64,000 nt of DNA from Symsagittifera roscoffensis (lineage: Eukaryota > Xenacoelomorpha > Acoela > Convolutidae): the NCBI RefSeq assembly GCF_963678635.1, contig NC_087062.1:56745970-56809969 (forward strand), in the 5' to 3' direction. This document shows, piece by piece, positions 20,905 to 33,600 of this stretch (the first letter of the stretch is position 1; each line of letters starts with the position of its first letter). The translations under genes and the position numbers were made by a program. The notes beneath the pieces were generated by a model that saw only the letters and a program-made list of their open reading frames with translations, was not told the origin of the DNA and did no database searches.

Positions 20905-23900
20905 CTGAATAAAAAACATTTCAGTTGACGAAGAAAAAGAATCGGATTTTGTTAACTAAGTCCCCTTTGGTACCCAGTGTAGAAGTTCACCCTATAAATT
21001 ACTATTTAACTTGTAACAAAATTCCTCCCTTTTGCAATACGGGGGAGGGGGGACAGTTAACAGCATCCAAGGAATTTAGGAGCGCGTGACACATTGTATG
21101 AGTTCAAAAATGATGAAAATACTTTTTTAAATTGAAATACTGAGTACTGAGTAATGCGTAATGAAGACATAATAATTCTTGCAAAGAAGGGAACCAAAAA
21201 TAGAGGGGTCAGAAGAGACCATTGAACTAAACAAAACATTGAATCGAAACTATTTTCTCGCGAATTTGATTTGAAACATAGCTGCATGCTCAACAACCAT
21301 ATCCGGGTGCTTTCTCCTGGACACGTGAGACGCAAAATAAACTAGGGTCGTGTTCGATGAGAATTAAATCTGTGAGCTCGCAGCAATTTTAAAATCAGCA
21401 GCAATTTTGATTAAAACGCAAGAAAGCGATGATTTTTTGAAAATCATAACGGGTAACTTTTTGTGAATGCTTCAAGCGTGCGAGTGAAAGGAGGCCAACT
21501 ATTTCACAAGAAAAGACTAAATTTTTGTGTTTTTAATCACCTTAGTGTAGTTTTATTCGATAAGCTGAAACAAACATCGACTGTTATATACTTCACTTTT
21601 TAAAAGTTAAAGCTTTTCATAATACATGAACCGAAACATACCAATTTCGAATTTTTAAGCAGCCATTTTTGACGGACATTTTTTATGCCATCTGAAAAAA
21701 TGTGTTGTTCAGAGCTCAATATTAAAAGGAAATTTCACCTGTGATTTTTTTTGTTCAGTTATGGGGTTTAAGCGATCGCCAACTTGGCTAATTTGGGGTA
21801 ATTAACGCGCGATATATTTATACTTCGTGCTGTTGATGCGTGAGCGCAGTTTCAACCCGTCTTAGAAATCATTCCGAATTGAATTGAGGCATGCTACTTG
21901 ATCTATTTAAAAATATGCTATACAAGAAATATATATTTTTGTGTACTTTAGATAGCATATAAATTGGTTTTCAAGAAAAATGTTTATATTAAATTGAACC
22001 AAACTTTTCAAACTGATCACCATGTAGACGTTACAGGGCAGTCGGACCAAAATTATTAGAACTGGTTGAGTATGAGCACGCCATTTGCGGAATCGAATGA
22101 CATGTTAGGCAATTCAATGCAAATTTTTGAATCGAAAAGCAAATTATGGGCTCGAATGAGTTTTGAGTGGAATCCGGAGCAGTGAGTTATCACCTTTAGT
22201 CTGTACTCATGAGTAACTTCAAAAAAGGTACACCGTCTGTTCGTCACGCTATCTTATTTTCGGCCGGATAGATTCGTGCAACCTCTTAGTCTAATACCAA
22301 TCTTAATCTTACATTTATATCTCCTAGTCTCAATAGATCTAGTGTATACTGGTTTTCGCGAGTTAGTTCTTGGAGTTTATCCAGAAGGAGAACAACTGTA
22401 GTCTAAGGTTTATTCAAATTGTTCTGGTGCTGAAACTACAAGTAGTTTTAGCACTTACAAATAAGTGTCAATGTTAGAGATGGAATATGATTGGTTAGTT
22501 AGTAATATTTTATAGTGATAGTTTTATCAATAAAATAATTGTATTTATATCCAATTATAAAAATTAGTTTAGAACTGGTTCCAGCAGCCTCAATGATAGT
22601 TTTTTTGGAATCATTGTAGAAGTGACAACACCGTATAAAACACACGAGAAGTCTTTTCAAGGTGTTTTTTGGCTATGAAATTTGCAACATTTTTTGTCAG
22701 CGGATTCTACAAACTTGAGTCTCAAAAGTTTAAAGTCTTCGCTTCGGATTCCAGTAGCTTTTCTTTTTGTACTCCTGAATTTTATCCTGCGCTCATTACA
22801 TACCGCGGACATCAAAACAATTTAATTGATAAAGAAGTTTTCTAAAAGTAATTAACCTGATATATTTGATTTTTTTCTGTACTGAAAAGATCTATTTCTC
22901 GTCGAACACAAAAATTTAAAAAATTTCCAGATAAATCTATCTGGTTCGCATTTGCAGCTTTACTTCGAAGCCTACAAGAGTTGATTTGTTATATTACGTT
23001 ATTTTGATTCGATTTTTGACTTCTGCTATGTGCTGTTGCTTAGCAGTTAACGCCATTCGACATTTCAGGCACAGCTAGGAGTATCTTTTTGGCCAGAAAT
23101 AGCCAAGATTTAGAAAAGGTCTGAGTAAAAAATCTGATACGATTTTCAAGTTTTCGCGTCAGAATTACATAAATTTTTAGGTGCGAGAAGTTATAGAGAT
23201 AAAATCTCGATAAACAAGAAATTTAAGTTTGTTAGACTTCTAACAAACTTTCCGAACTTTGCAGCTTTTGAGTTTTTGAAAAAGAACCACTAAATTTTAT
23301 TGTCAATTTTTTTTTCAGTGTTTGTTTTCCGCTGAGATTGTTGTAGACGTGGTGATTTGTATGGGCTAAATACAGAAGTTCCAAATCACGCAAACTTAAA
23401 GCAAATTTATCTTTTAAGAAAATCGTTCAAGACTCAATCGTTTTCAAATCTAGATTTTTTCTCAAAAAGCAATTAATTTGCTTCATATGCACTTTTTATT
23501 CGTTACGTTAACTGACATCGACTGAGCAAAAACATTAAAGTTTTTTAGACACTGAATTTACATTAGGAACCCTGTTAATTTCTTGGGACCACTCTACCAC
23601 GCTTGTATCTCTTATGGTTTTGAACAATAAAAACATGCAGTTTTAACTTCTGAACATTGCTTTAGCCTAATTGTTGTGATAAAATTATTAAATAGCATTT
23701 CACTTTTTCAAACCGTGTATTTTCAAACGAAATGAGATAGAGGCCTAAACATATTTGATTCTAACAAAAGTCCCGCCTGCCTCTATCTTGGTGGGTGAAG
23801 ATTAATTACTGGGCGAAGTCAATTGATTCGTTCTCTATTCTTGGTGCACGAAGATTTATTACTGCTTTATTATTTTAAACCCTATTTTGGTGGTGAAGAC

Positions 23901-26900
23901 TGACTTATTCTTATAGAAGCTGATTTTTGTCGGTATGTCTGGAAGCGAGCAATCGGATACCGATAAGAAATGCGGACGACTTGGTTCGAAAGCCTACTTT
24001 CCAACTATAGATCAACTCGTTCAAGCCACTGAGCCGCAGTTTTAGCAAAGATAACAAAAAGCAATACTGAGTGTCTTCTCCGGGAAGCCATCTCTCAGTT
24101 AAAACTCTCTAAATCTTTTCAGGAAGCCCAGCAAAAAACAATGGCAAGCATTGAAACGAAAGTTGATGCTCTCACAAACGATGTATTCACATTGAAATCA
24201 ACCTTTCGCCAACCTGAATCTCAAAGTGTCGCGTTATATTCAGCTGCCCCTGAGAATCCACATAGCACGGTCCAGTTATTCGATCAACAAATTCGTATTG
24301 ATGGAATTCATGAATCGAAAGGAGAATATGCTACTCAAACGGAATCTGACGACGCCCAGATTACAGCTTTCCCGCAGCATCTAGGCGAAGATCAAGCACC
24401 CATATCGATAACAAAAAGAATTGGACCCTTTGATGCAAAATCGACACGAACAAGAACCATGATTGTGGAGTTCCCTTCTGTTTGGATTGCCCGAAAGATC
24501 CTTTCAAAAGGACATCTACTGAAAACCTTTGACAAACCTATATTTTTTTTCAAAATCGCAAAATCCGACTGAACAGGCTCCGCAGCGAAAAGCACTAATC
24601 AAACGCAAGGAACTCATACAGCATAACGTTGATCCTAAAGAGCTTCCGATACGAAACCTTAAGCTGTATCATAACAATGAGCTGGTACCAACTGACTGAC
24701 TATTGATTTCATGCTGCCTTCTGAATACACAGAGCCTGATTAAAAGTGATCGCCGTATCAAATTTGCAAATTTTCTTTCGTTACATTCGCCTGATTTCGT
24801 GTTCCTCACCGAAACGTGGCTGAATAGTGATTTTGACAGCTAGAGATCCTTCCATTTGGAGATTACACTGTTATCAGCCGAGCTGAGCGCAAAGCAACAC
24901 AACGTGGAGAAGTTCTTATTGCGATGAGAAAATTGTGTATTATTCAGTATTCCACTAAGGTATATTCTAACTTTTCAGCCTCTATCGAAATACACACAGC
25001 AAGCTCTGCACATTGCTTTTGCCTAATCTACAATCCTCCATCCCAGTCCTCATATAGGCTAACCATTGAAAATTTATCCGTTTGCCTGCAGTCATGTTAT
25101 AAATGGCTTAAGAAAAATTGCGATTCAAACCACATCTTAGCGGACTCTAGGTATTTTACCGTGCTTGGTTATATCAATCTTCTTGATGTCTGTTGGAAAT
25201 CTGGCGAAGCTACTAGTTCTTATTCGACTGAATTCCTATCAATAGTTGAAGATTTTCACTTCACACAAATTCTTGATGAGCCCTCACATGTTGACGGGAA
25301 TTTGCTAGACGTTATTCTGTCCTCCAATACAGAAATATCCGTATCGGTTTCCGAAAAATCATATTCAGACCACTTCGGCGTGTTCTTCTCCTTTCCATTG
25401 GATTTTATTCCTTGCACTTATGCTCGTACATCAGTTTTTAGTCAAAACTGGTTCCGGAGAGATTTGTTCAACTCACATCTGCACGAACTATACCAGCTGG
25501 CATGCCTTCCTCAACATGCCGATGTATCATATCAGATTTACGAATCAATTCTAACTGCGCTTCGGGGATCGTGCAATTTAAAAAGCAAAAATCGTTCTGG
25601 TCTTCCATATTACTACTCGTTTCATACGATCCATTTGCTAATAAAATCAAGACGTTAAAGCGCAAAGAATGTGACAGCAGCACCTCAATCAGCAGGCTTC
25701 AGGCGGCTTACGAGGAATCAGTCGAACTTGACAAGGCCATACTTTTTGATCGAGTTTCGTACAATTCTACTAATGATTGTTTTATGTTTCTCCGTAGTTT
25801 ACGTTCATCGTCTGATTATCCTGGCTGTCTAGCATGGGGAAGCGACAAGCAAGCTCTGCGATATCCAAAGCAGCACTTTTCAATGAATATTTTGTCTCTG
25901 TCTATTCTGCTACCATCAACTCCTATGACTGCATTGCACAACCAAATGCTCAAATACAATTGAATCAATTAAATATTACCGTATCAAATGTTTCAGAACT
26001 ACTAAGTAAAACATCTAACGGGTCGATAGCATGCTATTCTATTGCGCCGTTTCTCCTGTCCGCCTGTGCGAATATACTTGCCCGAAAATTCGCTTCCTGT
26101 TCCAGTCAATTTTGAGCTATGATATCTGGCCCTCTTTCTGGAAATGTGCGTTCATTACTCCAATCTTTGAATCTGGTTCTGCTATTGACGTTGAGAACTA
26201 CAGGCCAATAAGCATTCTTCCTAAACTCTCTCTAGTACTTGAGAGAAGTATCTTCAATTACATATATCCCTAAGTTAAAGCCAAAATCAGCAACTCGCAA
26301 CATGTATTTTTTAAAAATAGGTCTTCAGTTACTCAGCTAGTGGAGTTTGTTGACTTAATCTATACCTGCAATGACCAAAATATAGCTACATGGACCGTCC
26401 ATTTTGACTTTCGGAAAGCTTTTGACTCTGTTCCGCATAATCTCCTCCTAAATAAATTATCAATTATGGGCCTTGATCAGAAGTTTTTTTGACCTGCTTT
26501 CTTCTTATCTCTGCGGTCAGTCACAGCGTGTGCGCGTTGATGGCGTTCTTTCCGAATCTCTCGAAATCACATCCGGTGTACCCCAAGGCAGTGTGTTGGG
26601 CCCCCTCCTATTTCTAATTTTCATCGATGACCTTCCAGATGCCACTTCCTCTTCCATTTGCTTCTTATTTGCTGATGACTGCAAGCTTACATCTTCATCG
26701 TCAATGCAAGATATTCAAACCGATATTGACGAGCTTGTTGCATGGTCTTTACGAAATGGCCAAACGCTTCATCCAGACAAGACGCAGCTTCTCGCTGTTT
26801 CTAATGGTTGCGGGAATTTTCGCATGTCGGGCTTGCCAATACCTAGCAAAAACCCGGTGAAAGATCTTGGACTTCTGATATCATCGAATCTATCATGGAA

Positions 26901-27589
26901 CGATCACAGAAATGTTAAGCTTACCAAGGCTAGTCAAATTCTTCATTTCATGATGAGGAATTTTCCCTATTCATGCCCTATTGCTGTCCGTGCAAAGTTT
27001 TATGAGTTATGCGTGTTACCAAGTTTGTTATATGCTAGCCAAGTCTGGTCGCCATCTCTGTAGTGTTTACGCAAAATGGAGACTTTTCACAAAATGGCAT
27101 TGAGATGGATAACGCGCTGTCAAGACCACGTAATGAATTTGAAGACGACCCGATGCCTACCAATATCCTACTATAATATTTTCTATGGCCTGTGTTTTTT
27201 CAACAAGCTTCTTCACCGCGACTATGACTTGCACCCGTTTCAATTTTTGAGTTTGGACTACAAGCGAGTATCTGGAAAACCCGAGCTACGACCCTTCTTT
27301 TTATGCAATCAGCGAAGCGTCAAACGTATTACCGATGGTTCTTTCTTTCAACGAATAACACGTTCCAGCAACTACATTACGAAGAAGACCTACATCCGTT
27401 TATTTTCGCCTCCGACTGTGTTCAAGAGTCAAAACAGGATATATCTAACTGAAAGAATAAAACTTTTCGCATTTGAAAACTCCTGCTCGTGGTATCTTAA
27501 ATGCATTTGTTCAAACTGTAGATTATATATATATTTTTTAAATTTGTTTAATGCCTTGTAATTACTTTAATAAGGGAATTTAAGTCCTT

Positions 27590-27664
<75 letters not shown>

Positions 27665-30600
27665 AACAACACCAGAATTTTTCAAATGATTTAAGCGTGA
27701 CTCAAAATTGTATCAATTCTCAGCATAATACAATTTTTCGGTATTGCTTTTTTTCAAGTTCAACGAAAGTTCTATAGAAAATCAAGTTCAGCATAACTCT
27801 TGTTCATCAAATTAACTTGAATTTTAGAAATTTAGAAAATTATGATGACGAAATATTAAATTTAAAGGTAAGTCCTTCTTGTGAACCTGTTGCGCTCAAA
27901 CTTTTCTGTATGGTTGTAACCATAAACTCAGGGTTTAAGTTACAATGCCATAATTGTTGTTGTTGATTTGTTTATCAAACCGAAAATTTTACTGTGCTTT
28001 ATATGATGGGGATGACCAATTTTTCATGCCGCTTCAATAAAAAACGAGTTTTTTACACTTTTGTGTTTTATTGAAAAACATGCACTCCATTTTTTCTAGT
28101 TTACTATCTGTGCAGAAATCATTTAATATTAATTGTAATCTAATTCTTCTCAAGTGTGGAAAGTTAACTCTGTGCTCAGGGTTGTTTTTTTGTTCCTGAA
28201 GGCCATTTATAGCGTAATAAAGACAAAATTTTTACAATGCTTTGATTTCGTTTTCTTAAAATATTGATACCATGCTCTTCTTGCGTCAAAATTTCCCCTC
28301 TAATTGTTTTTAAAGGCTTTTAGGTCAAGAATTTTGCCTCATTCAGGTTCCATTACGCCAACGCTTTGCAGCAGCAACAAAAAAGTTGAATGTAAGGCTC
28401 CAACCACTTTTTCAGCCTCGTTTTGAACCTATTTGTTGGATTTGTTGTTTTTATACGTCGGGCACTCTGATTGGCCAAGTCATTATAATTGGCAGAAATA
28501 CAGATTATTGAAACAGCAAAATTATTGAAAGAAAACTACTGTTGAAAGAAAACTATACCACTCGTGCCTCTTGTGAAGGGGAGGGAGGCTATTCTCATGA
28601 TGAGGAACTGAACGAAGGAAAGTTTTCAACCAATCAGGTCGCTAAATGGTTTTTACACAAAGTTATCATGAAATGAACTTAAACAGTACTGCCAAGTTTT
28701 GCTGAACAATTCGTGAGCAGAGGTCGATCAAGACTGCTCGTATATCAAAGTGAAGCGCTGAATGTTCCGACTGCGCTTTAAGGCAAAATTAAAAATTTTT
28801 GTTTGAAAAATTGATAGAAAAATCAACAAATTTCTCTTTTTTTCTTCGTTTTAACCCCACACACGCTATGTAAAATACAAAATGATGTAGTTAGCGTATT
28901 GTGTCCCACTAATAAGATCGAATGACTGACCTCAATTAAAGCATTGGCAGAAGCTCTTGGTTGGAAAGTCGAAATTTGAATTAAAAAAAAAAACCACCAC
29001 AAGCTTAAAATTTCAGTAGTATCTTTGAAAGTCGGAACAACAATTATTTTGTTTTGTTTTTCCATTTTGTAGAATTGGTATCTTCTAAGTATAACATAAA
29101 CTTTGTACATTCATTTTGCTCATTTTTGAAAAACATCTTCATTGGCTGATTTTTTTCCACTTTTACATTCGGTCACTTTTACACCTTTTTTTGTCAGCAA
29201 AGCAGAACAAGCAATCGTTGTGTTAACGCCTCGCGTAAGGTTACGCTTTGAGAAATTTCAATTTACAAAACACTAAAAACCTTGAAAGTTTTAAACTACT
29301 GTGGGTTGCTATCAGGTTACACTCAGAGCTTGACAATTTGGCCTCCAATTATTATATAAAAATTTTTCTGTTTTTCGAGGTATGGCTTTTTTATGATATT
29401 TTCCTTTTTTCAAAAAAAACTTCGTTTTCAAAAAATTAATAGAACTAGAAACTCACAATCCTATGACCGTAAACTCTACGAATACCTTATACGGTTGAAA
29501 CTTTGACCTCCAAGTGTTCTTGCTTGTTTTTTTTTGGTTTTCGAAACATGTCGTTTTTTATAGCATTTAAAGCTCTCAGCACTAAGGTTATGTGTTTGCA
29601 AAGTTTCAAAGTAAATTCAGCGATTGCAGAATGGGCCTCCAAATATGAATGATCAAAAACTTTTAAAAGCCGAGATATGGCGTATTTTATGCTTTTTCAA
29701 TTTTTTTCTTCGACAATTATAATTTTTTAAACATGACAAAACTTAAATCATGTGTTATGGAGCTGTAGAAAATTTCCAGAGGTTGCAAAGCAGGCTTTTA
29801 ATTGAACTTCTCAATTTTAGTTTACGAGATGTGATATTTTAAGCTATTACTTCAAATTGTTAGTAAGCAAAAGATTTTTTTTTCTAAATTTTTGACTTTT
29901 TAAAAAAATAAAAGTTATATCAAAAGAATATGTGTATGCTGTCGGTTTTTAGTGACTTTTTCTGAAATTGAATTGAAACTCAGTAGTTTTGGAGATATGG
30001 GCATTTGGTTGGAAAAACGGGCTTCAAAAATTGTTCAAATAATGAAATAGAAAACCCTGATGAATGGGTCCAATTTAAATTTATGATTGCATTAAATTTT
30101 GTTGTTTGTTGTCATTTGAAGCTCAGTTGGTGTGAGTCATGCGCTAGTTAACCTATTAAACGCTTTTTAGCCGTTTAAGTTGCTCAAATTTGCCGATATT
30201 GCCATCAGTTTGGTATTACAAAAAAGAGTTGCCAAAAACTCGGATAAACATAATAGAAAAGAGCAATTTTTGTTCCGACTTTCGATACGAAAGTAACGGA
30301 ATATTTGTGCTCGGGGTGGGTTTTTTTTCCTGCAGACAAATTTCGACTTTTTACCTAGCCATTTTTGACGGAATTTTTTTATATCATTCGAAAGCTATTG
30401 TTATCCTAAACTTAAGCTTGAAAAGATATTTTACCTTTGATCATTTTTCGTAAAGTTATGGGGGTTTAAATATTGGCATTTTGGCCAATTTGGGACAATT
30501 AACGCGCGATATATTTCGCGCTATTAACGCGTAAGCGGAGAGTTAATCCGTCTTAAAATTGTTCCAAATTGGTTGAAAGAAGCTTATTTGCCATAATTGA

Positions 30601-33600
30601 TATCTTACAAGGAGCTAAATCTATCTTTTTGTACTTTAAATGTCGTGTGGGGGGGGATGATTTTCATAAAAAATTTCAAATTAAAAAAAAATTTCATTTT
30701 ATTTTATTACATTTAATTTTTTAATGTTATTACTGCTCTATAAAACCTTAAAAGGCAGTCGGAACATTCAGGGCTTCGCCCTGATACGAGCAGTCTTGTT
30801 CCATTTTGGCTGAGTTTTGCATGCAATTTTGATGTTTCAAAAACCGTGATACGTAAACTTGATCTGAAAAACTAGCTTTTGCATGCAAACCTTTTTCACA
30901 AATTGCTCAGTTGCTCTTTTAATTTAATTTTGTGGGTCTGAACAATTTGCTACTAATTATAAACAAAAAACTGTTTATATAGATGAATTTTCATTCAGAC
31001 GGGCCTAAATAACTAATCAACATTTTTTAAAGCATTTCAAAAAAACGATGGTGAACTCTGTGATGGTATCAGATAGCAAACTGATACTTTTATTTTGAGT
31101 GGACTCACTTTTCAAACGTGGACTGGCTGGGGACATATTTGAACTGCTGGTTGATTCGATCCAGCACCGAGTTTGTCCGAGTCAGACATTTCTCATTCCC
31201 AAAGTAGCACGCGTGGTTTATTGTCACTGACAAACAAATGTCTCTAAAATTTCCCAAAAATGTATTTGAAACAAAGTCTGAAAAATTAAGTTAATTCATT
31301 TGAATTAACGAAAGAGTTTTTTTACTCACGGATCAATGTTTAGCAATGATGGTTCACACTCTGTTTCGTATATTGACGACCAAATATCACCGAAAAACTT
31401 CTGCAAATCACAGATTTTTATAAAATTTCGCAAAATACTTTCAACCTTAAATAATTATTTGAAAAATGTGAACCCAAAATTTACCTTGAGAAAATAGGGA
31501 TATCTCATTTCGAATCGATGAAGAAAAAACTGAGTGATATCTCCCAGTAAAAACTTGATATCTTTTGAAGTTTCGTTTCCTGCGTACTGAATCAAATCAA
31601 GCAATGCTGAAGCTGGAGATGCGTTATTCCTACGGAAAGAAAACATTCACCATAAATTTTTAGATAAAGACAACTGCCCCATTCTGTTTTTTTTTGTTTT
31701 GCAAATTCAAACTGAATGTAAAAAAGTTTGATTCAAAAAAATGAAGACAAATATAAGTGTTTTACTAACTTGAGTAACGTGAAGTAGCCTCTGATAAGTG
31801 AATAACGTTCAACTTCCGGAATTTTCTAAAAAAGAAAACAAACAACTTCAAATTTCTTTCATAAGAAACATTTTTCAATGACTTCTTTCAGCTCATGCGC
31901 TGTAATGGAACTAAAAACCTCGGGTCGAAAAATGGTAAAAGCAATGCAAAACAATACCGGTCTAGAAAATGAGAAAATGATCCAAAATTGACTATATCTC
32001 AATTTTGAGCAGAAATGCAAGTCAGCCTTTCGTAACACCATATTATCGCAATACGGACTTACCAAAAAGTTTTGCTTCAATTGCATCTTGACTTTCTGAA
32101 TCAAATTTGAGTCGTACATTGGTAGAAACCATGCAATATTGGCGGCTCGGAAGGTAGATTCAGTCGAGGAGGTTGATTGGAGCTGAGTATCTGGTTGGCT
32201 AATGAGAGGAGAGCCTCTTGTCATCGACCCCCCACACATTGCTGTGAGGACGAACTGATTGTCGAGCAAACTAATCGGGGTCAGTTCTGAAAAAGCTTCA
32301 GATACCGTAAAAAATTGAGAGACATTCCCGAAAAACCAAAAACAAGTAATTAATCCACAGTTCAGCATTACAAAAATTAGTTCTTTTTCGGGAAGAAGTT
32401 CTTTGCATTTTTTTCCTTCAAGAGCGATCAACAGCAATTATTTTCAAGCAGAAAGTTCATTTTATCTAAGTTTATGAGTCCACATATAAATTTTCCGTTT
32501 CAAAAACTTAGTATTCAGTTTATTACTTAATATTGCGCTATTTGAAAACATTACCTTTATAATTTTGGTTAATCCAATAGTCCGCCTGGGTTTCAGTTCC
32601 AAACATAACAGTAGTTTTGAAATTCCAAGAATACGCTTTCAAATCTGTTTTTACAGGAAACCAACTCGAATTGGTCGGTTGAGTTTTGAACGCCAATTGC
32701 TGCTTATTGATTGGCTGTTGACTGGCTAATAGGAGGCTTCGATTTTCATCAAATGAGAGTTTTAGAATTGGGAACGTGGAAGCGTAGAGCCAGGGTAACA
32801 GGAAGGAATGAAGGTCAAAACCACGAGAGTCTCTCAGTTTCTAAAACAGGGATGTTTTTGGAGCTCATAAACCCGTTTTTTATTTTAAATTCAGACTCCA
32901 ACAGGTATTCCATCCGTGGAAATATCTACAATTTTCTCGACTGGAAGGAGTTAATTGTTCGAAAGTCGGAACAAAAAAGGCATTTTTTGCCGGTCACCAA
33001 ATTGCCAAAAAATTTGCAAAATTTTGGGGGGCCAGATTGATTTTCCGAGCTCTCCCAAGCCTTAGAAAAAGACCATATTTAACCAAAACTGACTGAAATC
33101 AAAAAAGTATGAAAGCCCGCCTTTATTGTTCAAGCACACTTTCTCCAAAAATCGTTTGTACTGCAATAATTTTGCCTTCACAACTTCTTTTGATTCTATG
33201 CAAATGCTGCAGTTTTTTGGTGGAATTGATTTTGCAAAAATTTATTTCGCGATTTATTTTGGTGCAGATTTTTTTTGCCATTTTTGGCAAAGTATCGCTC
33301 AATCAAAAAGTGTTGCTAAATCTACTGGGTCAATCGTTGAGAAAACTTATATCAAAAATTCTTTCATGCAAATCCCAACAATTTACAAGAAAAGTAGATT
33401 TTGTAAATTTTTTCTAAAAAGAAGATACTTTTGTTTGATTGCCATAAAATGTCAATTTTGTTCAGGCTTTTCAGGAAAGTGAGAAATATATTTGCTTGAG
33501 ATGGGTCAAACCAATTTGAAAAGAATATTTGCTAACTTGGGGTGCACGTGAGATTCACCGGGGATGGGGGGGGGGGGTCACCACTATATTAACTTGACTG

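Larger units (their letters stand above)
23778..27664 (+). mobile_element. Second non-LTR LINE with 5' monomers and (AGT)n tail
   Basis: Layout: three degenerate tandem monomers (23,778-23,930), ORF1 region (23,936-24,690, one early stop), endonuclease (about 24,740-25,420), RT (about 25,500-27,060) and C-terminal region (27,076-27,561), then about 25 AGT repeats. Both ORFs are interrupted by several stops and frameshifts. It lies in the 10-kb intron of the M1 homologue, on the opposite strand. The endonuclease and RT type and microsatellite tail place it in the CR1/L2/Jockey assemblage, but its ORF1 has no PHD finger, so it is a different family from the 15.5-kb LINE. Confidence 0.8.

Noticed and set aside
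30750-30801. Helitron 3' end
   Set aside because: Hairpin present, but the terminal CTRR and 5' TC were not found; classification left open.
31860-31970. Possible extra M1 exon (RPVLFCIAF)
   Set aside because: Out of phase; flanking exons join directly and cover the expected alignment.
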